The position numbers were made by a program, and so were the translations under genes. From NCBI GenBank assembly GCA_028565635.1, contig JAOXYB010033251.1, positions 1 to 14,278 on the forward strand: a stretch of DNA of 14,278 bases, in the 5' to 3' direction. The DNA is from Phoronis ovalis (Eukaryota; Phoronida; Phoronidae). Below the pieces are notes generated by a model. It made no database searches and had not been told where the DNA came from. It saw only the letters and a program-made list of their open reading frames with translations. The number at the start of each line of letters is the position of its first letter. The first letter of the stretch is position 1. This document shows, piece by piece, positions 9,011-14,278 of this stretch.

Positions 9011-9333
9011 CTAGGAAACAGATTTTACCAATTTCAACAAAGAGGAATAATATTCGATCAGAGTATCAACACTACCATCTGTAATTACTTTAGCCATGTG
9101 TAATATTATCAATTCTTTCTTCACCTCTTCCTCGGGTATCTCGGGAAGTAAAAGCAACTGTGAGGGCCACGCGCTAATAGGTTGCTTCAGAAATTCTGGC
9201 CCTTTTAACCACTTGCATCTTTCTTTCAATGTACAGCGTTCAAGCCTCTTGTAACTTCATCACCTGGATTGTCCTTGGTGTTGACATACTTCCACTGATT
9301 AACCGTTGTTTCATCTTGAATGATAGCTAAGCG
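9011..9333 (-). pseudogene. BEL/Pao RNase H end and linker (fragment)
   Basis: At about 9333-9229 the minus strand reads N-R-L-A-I-I-Q, then Q-W-K-Y-V and T-K-D-N-P-G-D with T-R-G. This is the usual end of the BEL/Pao RNase H region (family forms have NPAD and SRG). A frame change near 9228 leads into 9229-9011, with C-K-W-L-K-G-P-E-F-L and S-A-W-P, the conserved linker before integrase, followed by L-I-E-Y-Y-S-S. The RNase H catalytic part upstream is absent. Confidence 0.85.
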
Positions 9334-9343
9334 ATTAGAATTT

Positions 9344-10373
9344 TTGGTTTAATCCGGTGTGGATTTGCATAGGATTATGCTTGATTTACAGGAATTTGCA
9401 CCCTAATTCATACCATTCATATGGATGTATGTAATGTAAAAAATAATATAATGCTCATTCTTGCGCCCTTGAAATTCAACAAAGGCGAGTACTTAATAAT
9501 TGTGTTCATCTGGATGTAATATCCCAGGTAACATGAGGGATTTTAGTCTTTCTTTTTGTGCAGCGGGATACAGTAACATAGCAATATACTGCAAATTACT
9601 CACGTTACGAATGGTACTGCATAAATTCTTAGAATCACACCGGGTTTTTACAAATTTTGAAATTCCCTGCATTGTACTTTAATCTAATAAAAAAAATAAA
9701 AATTATTTTTATCTTAAAACCAGAATTTTCTCTATGCTTTTATTTGTGATATTGCCGTTATTCCGAGTTTGACAACAATTCAGGGGAGGTAATTCCTAAG
9801 TGCAGTTGCACCAGATACAAGGGAGACAACTCTGGAGCAAGTATACCAACTGTTAAAACGATACTAAAACGTTTGAAATGCATATTTACCAGTTGTTACC
9901 ATTTTAGTTCGAGCTTAATCATTCATTTTGGTAAGTTGTGAAAAAATTAAAGTAATAAAACATTTCTATTAAATAAAAACGATTGCCATGGCAATGGATT
10001 ATGATTTTATTTTTTGAATTTTTTTTATAACTTGTGTAGGTAAAGCCTACAATAGTGAAAAGGAGTAATCGCTTTCGGTGCAAAATTCGGAAGGAATAGG
10101 GTTAATATTCTTATTGTCTGCACTTTCTTCATCCTTGAACAATAATTATTAGCTAAAAAAGGTAAATTCCTACATCTTGCTCTTTGTTTACATTGCCACA
10201 CCAAGGGCTATAACAAAGCTATAAGGATACGATAAGCAGCAAAAATACAAAGTGTACATTACAGATGGTAAGGAAGCATACCATTTTTTTTTTAAACAGT
10301 TAAAAACTTTAATCAAATTTATGAGTGCACAAAAATGATAAATTTTTTAAAAGATCTAATTAAGCCAATTTTA
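9344..10373. other. Stretch without genes; mollusc-like short motif
   Basis: AT-rich, with no supported ORF and no sign of the missing 5' part of the retroelement. Two related words, AGGGGAGGTAATTCC (9783) and AAGGGAGACAACTC (about 9819), resemble a short dispersed repeat word I associate with mollusc genomes. That association is from memory and tentative. Confidence 0.4.
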
Positions 10374-10645
10374 TCAATAAAATAAATAACAAATGCATTT
10401 TAAAATAAAAGAAAGTTATTTAAATGTACGCGATAATTCTATGAGATGTGTTTGAGGTACTGTTTCGAGTATAACATACGTTGATGGTTCACATGTTTTC
10501 CAGTGGCTAACACGCAACCTAGCCGATTATCACACTGTGATTGGCTGTCGGCAACATAGGTAATCAGCTGATATTTGCTACACATAAATTTACGAGGAGT
10601 GTTTCAGGAATTGAGTGATCGTGAAAGTAAATATGAGATTCCAGG
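10374..10645 (+). repeat. 272-bp direct repeat, copy 2 (likely source)
   Basis: Identical partner of 7397-7668 at an offset of 2977 bp, in the same orientation. Similarity stops abruptly at both ends. The flanks show no duplicated fragment here, so I take it as the template and the other as the derived copy. It contains no ORF or RNA signature that I recognise. Confidence 0.85.
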
Positions 10646-11109
10646 AGAAATGTTATTTAGCTTTTGTTCCACAACAACCATAGGGCACAAAGCAAAATAA
10701 GTCGCTACAATGGGGCACACCTTTTTGTGGGTTGCAAAAACAATTTTTTAAAGAGTGCCTGACATTTGTACAAATGATGCTGTCGTGAGAGACCCCTCTT
10801 GCTAGAAATAACGTCATCTTGACGGAAACTGAGAAGATGGTATGTAGCATGGGAGGAAACTGATGATATATGAAAAAGTTCATTGACCATATTTGGGTTT
10901 GAATTCAGTGTCACAAGGTTATAATCTATTTATAAGATCTCCGAAGACCTGAAAATTAGTGTTTTACTGTTGATTACATTAAAAATATGCAATGAAACCA
11001 GTCAATTTGAACAAATTTAAGAATTTTCCATATGAGAAACGTCCGAGTGACGTTTTCTGAGTGGGCATACATACACTCCCATCCACATGAACACAATAAT
11101 ACACGCATG

Positions 11110-11125
11110 CACACACACACACACA
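11110..11125 (+). repeat. (CA)n microsatellite, about 8 units
   Basis: A simple CA run within a wider ACACAATAATACACGCATGC-like low-complexity context starting near 11091. Confidence 0.9.
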
Positions 11126-11213
11126 TTATTCATTCATTAAAGTTGAAAATGCTTAACCTTCTGTCAATTAAAATGCCAACAATTATGTCACAGAATATTT
11201 TCATCTTACCATA

Positions 11214-11241
11214 ATGGGCTCTGCACTAGTGCAAAGCCCAT
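11214..11241. repeat. 28-bp near-perfect palindrome
   Basis: ATGGGCTCTGCAC followed by its reverse complement around a central ACTAGT. Only one base pair is mismatched, and there is no spacer loop. It could extrude as a hairpin or be a two-fold symmetric binding site. No related sequence was seen elsewhere in the window. Confidence 0.8.
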
Positions 11242-11811
11242 AACAACAACTAATAAGTTTACTATTATATCTAGGCAGCAAACATTATGACCCCTATTAA
11301 TACAATGGGTAACACACTGTATATGCTTCCTTAATTAGTGCCATAATTTTAGTTTTTATGCTATGAGCTTAACTCAATATAAATATAATATATATACAAG
11401 GTCTCGCAATACATTAAGGTGTATACATATTTCAACCTATATTTTAGGTGTCCCTAGCTTACAAATTACCAATTTCTGTTAGTTTGTAGAAACTGCAAAA
11501 ACAGGGTAGGTACCGAATGGACATGGGCGCGTCAAGTCAATCTAATGAGTTACATTTTCCTGCAAAATTTGCGATATTTGATGGGCTGCCCAACTTATGA
11601 ATTTTGTATTTCACATATTAACCACTTTCAAGGCAATCAGACAATATCTTCTTCCAAAATGTTGCACTGGTTTTATGGGTAGCAAAATTGACGACAACCA
11701 CAACACCACAAATGACATAGGGGGTATGACTAAATGCTCAAAATGCTTTTGAACACTTCCTTTCAAACAACACATTGACTGATGAACAAAATCCATTTTG
11801 ATTTAACTTAC

Positions 11812-11948
11812 CAGATTCTGTTTCTTTCTGACTACTTTTATCAACAGGGTTAACACTACTAGTAGTGCTAGATGTATCACCTTGTAAACTACTAGGTACT
11901 TCATACATATCATCCAACTTAGAAGCAGAATCATTTTTCTCATTGTTA
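11812..11948 (-). CDS. Candidate internal coding exon, unnamed host gene (receptor-tail-like)
   Basis: This is a 137-bp open segment. It is preceded by a strong acceptor (CTAATGTTTATTGCAG, with a T-rich tract and a branch-like CTAAT) and followed by a consensus donor (TCTG then GTAAGT). It enters in phase 2 and leaves in phase 1, with 45 complete codons. The peptide is acidic and hydrophilic: N-N-E-K-N-D-S-A-S-K-L, then D-D-M-Y-E-V-P-S-S, then a Ser/Thr-rich stretch and Q-K-E-T-E-S. Y-E-V-P fits the YxxP pattern bound by SH2 adaptors of the Crk type. With the compatible exon at 817-946 it would form part of an intrinsically disordered cytoplasmic tail. The parent gene is not recognised, and the upstream exon is not identified in this window. 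Confidence 0.55.
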
Positions 11949-11991
11949 CTGCAATAAACATTAGAAAATAATATAAAGGGATAAGCAAAAT

Positions 11992-12140
11992 AAAAGTGGG
12001 TATACATGTTTCAACAAATGATCAATGAAAGAGTATATTTTTCGAGCTGTTGGTGCACTACATGTTTTAGGCATATTTTTTGTCTAAAAACATGAATAGG
12101 GGTGCATTTTTGGAGATACACCTTTTCGTTAGGATCGTCA
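11992..12140 (-). mobile_element. Degraded relative of the 411-741 MITE
   Basis: AAAGTGGGTATACATGTTTC resembles the right end of the MITE read inward (AAAGTGGGTATGCATGTTCC) and is followed by the same order of landmarks: TTTTTCGA, a GGCATATTTTT / GGCCTGTTTTT region, then GGGGTGCATTTTTGG and TTTTCGTTAGGA, matching the tandem core. The outer G-rich end and the second inverted repeat are missing. It is older than the intact copy and in the opposite orientation. Confidence 0.6.
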
Positions 12141-12710
12141 CTACAGTTTCTCTTCGTCAGAGTCAGCTTCATTTAAGATGTGATTTAATCAAAATTAACA
12201 TCATGCAAAACTTGTGTACAAGCACAAACTGAGAATAAACTTATTGACAGCAGTCAATTATGGTGCTTTTTTAAAGAATATACTCACTCTCCTAGTGTTA
12301 TTATTTTTCAACACGTTGCTCCGACTATATGATAAAGCATATTCATCGGTTTTAATTACCAATAATAGAACCAGTCTCATAGGGACTATATTGTTGGAGT
12401 ACATTGTTTGTCCAAGCATTTTGATAGCCTCACAGACTGAACCTTAAACAATATGGTATAAGTACACTATTACAGATTACACATCCTTTCATACACTGTC
12501 AGTTAATTTTGCCTACACTGATTTCATGAAAATCACATTAGCACAAACCCTACCGATGAATCACACTATTTCAATGGCAAAGGGGCCACATTCAAATTTT
12601 GTTTCTATTGTAATGCTCGCAGAAATTTTATTGTTTTTATCAGAAAGTACATGTTGATATTACAAAGCATGCAAAACTAAAATGACACACCGATGAAAAA
12701 CAAGGCAATG
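12141..12710. other. Stretch without recognisable features
   Basis: AT-rich, with short chance ORFs on both strands. I found no splice-bounded exon that I would defend and no repeat match elsewhere in the window. Confidence 0.45.
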
Positions 12711-12935
12711 ACCCTAAAGGTCATGTCAAGCTGCTTCAAATGCAAACTTTTGAGATTACGTGCGATGTTGTTGAATTTGTGTTGTAGGAAAGGTATTGAA
12801 AATGAAACAATTGAAAACATTAGGTGTGTAGTTTTACCTGCATGAATTATGGCATAGTTAATCGAAGGTATTATTGCATTCTGCCATTTAGTATTTTGGT
12901 TAGTTTGATATTTGAAATGGGGAAATGAGATATTT
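12711..12935 (+). repeat. Dispersed repeat module P, copy 2
   Basis: Diverged direct partner of 1735-1975, with shared landmarks in the same order (CAAGCTGCTT, TATTGAAAATGAAA, TTGAAAACAT, GCATGAATTATGGCAT, TATTATTGCATT). Confidence 0.75.
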
Positions 12936-13412
12936 TGCAATGAACTAAAATTATTACTGAAAGTTCACCGATATCTTGAATTAAATAATTAAAATAAAAT
13001 TGTGTGAAAAGGGTAATTTTTTCCAACCAGGCACTCATAATGAGCATTCTGAGTTAAGGATATATATGTGCTAATTATTGGCAAATAGAATGTTGTTTTT
13101 ACAATGAATGTAGATCTGCCAAAGGAAAATTTGCCAGGGTGGCATAGCCTGTGCGACAACATGTTTACTTATCTGATGATTTTTGCTGAATGAGTTATCC
13201 AAAAGGGTCACATTTAAACCTACAAGTCTTCTAAAATGATGATTTTTAGCAGGCTATATGCACAGTTAAACATGCTCACACATGCAAGCCCACCCTTTAC
13301 ACAAGTGTCCCCAGGCTGTAGGTTCACCTGGCGTTCTACGAATACGTCAAGATGACTTACTTTCTCCACTCAAAACATTGAAGAGCTCTAGAAAATGTTG
13401 GTGCCCATAATA
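12936..13412. other. Spacer between modules P and Q, copy 2
   Basis: About 480 bp, similar in length to the P-Q spacer of copy 1 (1976-2440) but without its CCCGGGGGG-headed tandem element. No gene is supported. Confidence 0.4.
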
Positions 13413-13665
13413 TTAAACAAGACATTGTCATGTCTAATGCTCATCCAATGTGAGGGATTATATTTTTTTAACATTATTGTTTTTTTATGTTAAAATAGAA
13501 TAGAATACATCATGCATTGTAACCTGGATACTCTTATTCAAAATGACTATATGTGCTGTCCGATATGTTACCACCCTAGAAGTACTAACCATATTTTTAG
13601 TTTGGATGTGCAGCCCAAACTCAAAATATCCAGCAATTTTTGGGGATTTTGGTCTCAAAAATTGA
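13413..13665 (+). repeat. Dispersed repeat module Q, copy 2
   Basis: Direct partner of 2441-2755, sharing GTCATGTCTAATGC, CATCCAATGTG, GGATTATATTTTTTTAACAT, GAATAGAATACATCATGCAT, TGTGCAGCCCAAAC and GGATTTTGGTCTCAAAAA. The tandem part that follows in copy 1 is almost entirely lacking here. Confidence 0.8.
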
Positions 13666-13669
13666 CCCA

Positions 13670-14165
13670 TTTGGCAATATTAGAAGTAATATGTGACAAA
13701 ATTACACAGCCTTTATTGTGTCCTGTACTTAGTCTGCACAGAATAAAAAGCTGATTGGATAAAAACTAAATCTGTTATAATTGTATATAGTCTCGAGAAC
13801 CAACATGGCCACCACCAGTTGGCCTTCTTGGAAAGTGATCCAGGTCAAAATTATAACCAACCTGTACTTTGACCTGTATTTACGCTGTAACAAATACGAG
13901 GTAGATTGAATAAAAACTAAAGCATTTTTTGCCAGAAAAAGAAACAAAAAAATGTTGAGGATTTGTAGTAGCATTTGTACTGTACAAGGTTATTTTAAAA
14001 TGTCACCTAGCCTATCACTCCCATCAACCTATGGCCTTCTTAGAACCACCTTTGACTTGTATAGGCAGTGTTTCGTCTTTGCAGCTACAGACACAACGTG
14101 ATGTGCCATATCGGGAACAAATATGGAGACAGTTCGCCATATTGGAAGTAATCCAGATCAAAACT
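13670..14165 (+). repeat. Satellite-type units at the right end
   Basis: Diverged units of the 326-bp family with anchors near 13680, 13828 and 14142. The stretch 13930-14165 is closest to 4997-5240. The first two anchors are about 148 bp apart, the same short step as at 6271-6418. Confidence 0.75.
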
Positions 14166-14278
14166 AGACATTCGGTGAGTTGTAAATAACTCAGAGAGTG
14201 TACCCCCAGCCAAGAATGCTGCCAGTTGGAGAGACTGGCCCTAGTGAAGTTTACAGCTGGTGAGAAGTAGATGCTTAT
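14166..14278. other. Right-end sequence, unclassified
   Basis: The satellite similarity ends abruptly near 14168. A small hairpin, GCCAGT / ACTGGC with a 7-base loop, lies at about 14220-14238. No gene is visible. Confidence 0.4.

Larger units (their letters stand above)
7667..9343 (-). mobile_element. Decayed BEL/Pao LTR retrotransposon, 3' part of pol
   Basis: Read on the minus strand, recognisable pieces follow the standard BEL/Pao order: the end of RNase H, the linker typical of this group, the zinc-binding integrase N-terminus, the integrase core and DUF5641. Gag, protease, reverse transcriptase and most of RNase H are missing. At least five frame changes and several in-frame stops break it, so it is dead. 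No TG...CA LTRs and no primer-binding site could be found. The duplicated 155-bp piece at 7244-7398 derives from its 3' end. In a host-gene context it would be intronic and antisense-neutral, because it lies on the same strand as the candidate exons. Confidence 0.9.
947..11811 (-). other. Candidate repeat-filled intron of about 10.9 kb
   Basis: This is the interval between the donor after 11812 (GTAAGT at 11811-11806) and the acceptor before 946. Both exons are in phase 1 at this junction. It contains the satellite array, the BEL/Pao remnant and the templated duplication. Further phase-symmetric exons could lie inside, but I did not see one. Confidence 0.35.
10646..11811. other. Stretch without genes; microsatellite and palindrome
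   Basis: No convincing coding frame. It contains a (CA)n run of about eight units at 11110-11125, a 28-bp near-perfect palindrome at 11214-11241 and an AT dinucleotide patch near 11385-11396. Confidence 0.5.

Noticed and set aside
7397-10645. The identical 272-bp repeats as the two LTRs of the BEL/Pao element
   Set aside because: They bracket the pol remnant, but they lack TG...CA ends and I see no primer-binding or polypurine site. Identical LTRs would mean a very recent insertion, which conflicts with the heavily decayed interior, and LTRs do not explain the 155-bp duplicated fragment. A non-autonomous element remains a minor possibility.
10653-10914. Overlapping minus-strand ORFs (76 and 69 codons)
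   Set aside because: The frames overlap, have no recognisable motif and lack convincing splice boundaries. They read as chance ORFs.
12141-12185. Acidic minus-strand peptide N-E-A-D-S-D-E-E-K-L as a possible exon
   Set aside because: It ends in a stop with no donor nearby and has no strong acceptor.
13361-13387. Possible 27-bp microexon on the minus strand (TTTTCTAG acceptor, GTAAGT donor), phase-compatible with the exon at 11812-11948
   Set aside because: The splice signals are good, but 27 open bases are expected by chance and nothing else supports it. Worth testing with transcript reads only.
1-14278. tRNA, rRNA, CRISPR, bacterial promoters and operons
   Set aside because: No tRNA B-box or cloverleaf, no rRNA-like conserved stretch and no regularly spaced identical repeats with unique spacers were seen, and the sequence is clearly eukaryotic.

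Overview
The window looks like non-coding animal DNA, probably from an invertebrate. It is AT-rich and packed with diverged repeats and transposon remnants. There is no operon, no RNA gene and no long ORF. A decayed BEL/Pao retrotransposon (an animal-restricted group) and a GGGAGACAACTC-type motif near 9785-9836, which I associate with mollusc genomes, point loosely to a mollusc or another lophotrochozoan. That placement is inference.

The only host coding signal is a pair of short candidate exons on the minus strand: 11948-11812 (137 bp) and 946-817 (130 bp). Each is open, has good acceptor and donor sites, and the two are phase-compatible (phase 1 out, phase 1 in). If they are neighbouring exons of one gene, nearly everything between them (947-11811, about 10.9 kb) is one repeat-filled intron. 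The encoded peptide is acidic, Ser/Thr-rich and contains clustered tyrosines in SH2-ligand-like contexts, as in the cytoplasmic tail of a signalling receptor. I cannot name the gene.

Layout: 78-93 has a possible relic of a CCCCGGGG-headed repeat. 411-741 is an intact-looking MITE with 44-bp terminal inverted repeats, an 8-bp target duplication and a 33-bp tandem core. 817-946 is the candidate exon. 1735-2905 is a chain of dispersed repeats whose order recurs at 12711-13670. 2905-6960 holds a diverged array of units of about 326 bp, within which a block of about 1.55 kb (2757-4333) is directly repeated at 5361-6890. 7244-9343 holds a BEL/Pao pol remnant on the minus strand (RNase H end, zinc-binding domain, integrase core, DUF5641), broken by stops and frameshifts. 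7244-7821 is a sandwich: a 155-bp piece of that remnant, then a 272-bp insert identical to 10374-10645, then the same 155 bp again. 11812-11948 is the other exon. 11992-12140 is a degraded relative of the MITE. 12711-14165 is the second copy of the dispersed repeat chain.

No undescribed multi-gene system is visible. The most informative signals are the apparent templated insertion with 2-bp junction overlaps, the MITE with its tandem core, and the shared design of several CCCGGGG-headed repeat elements.
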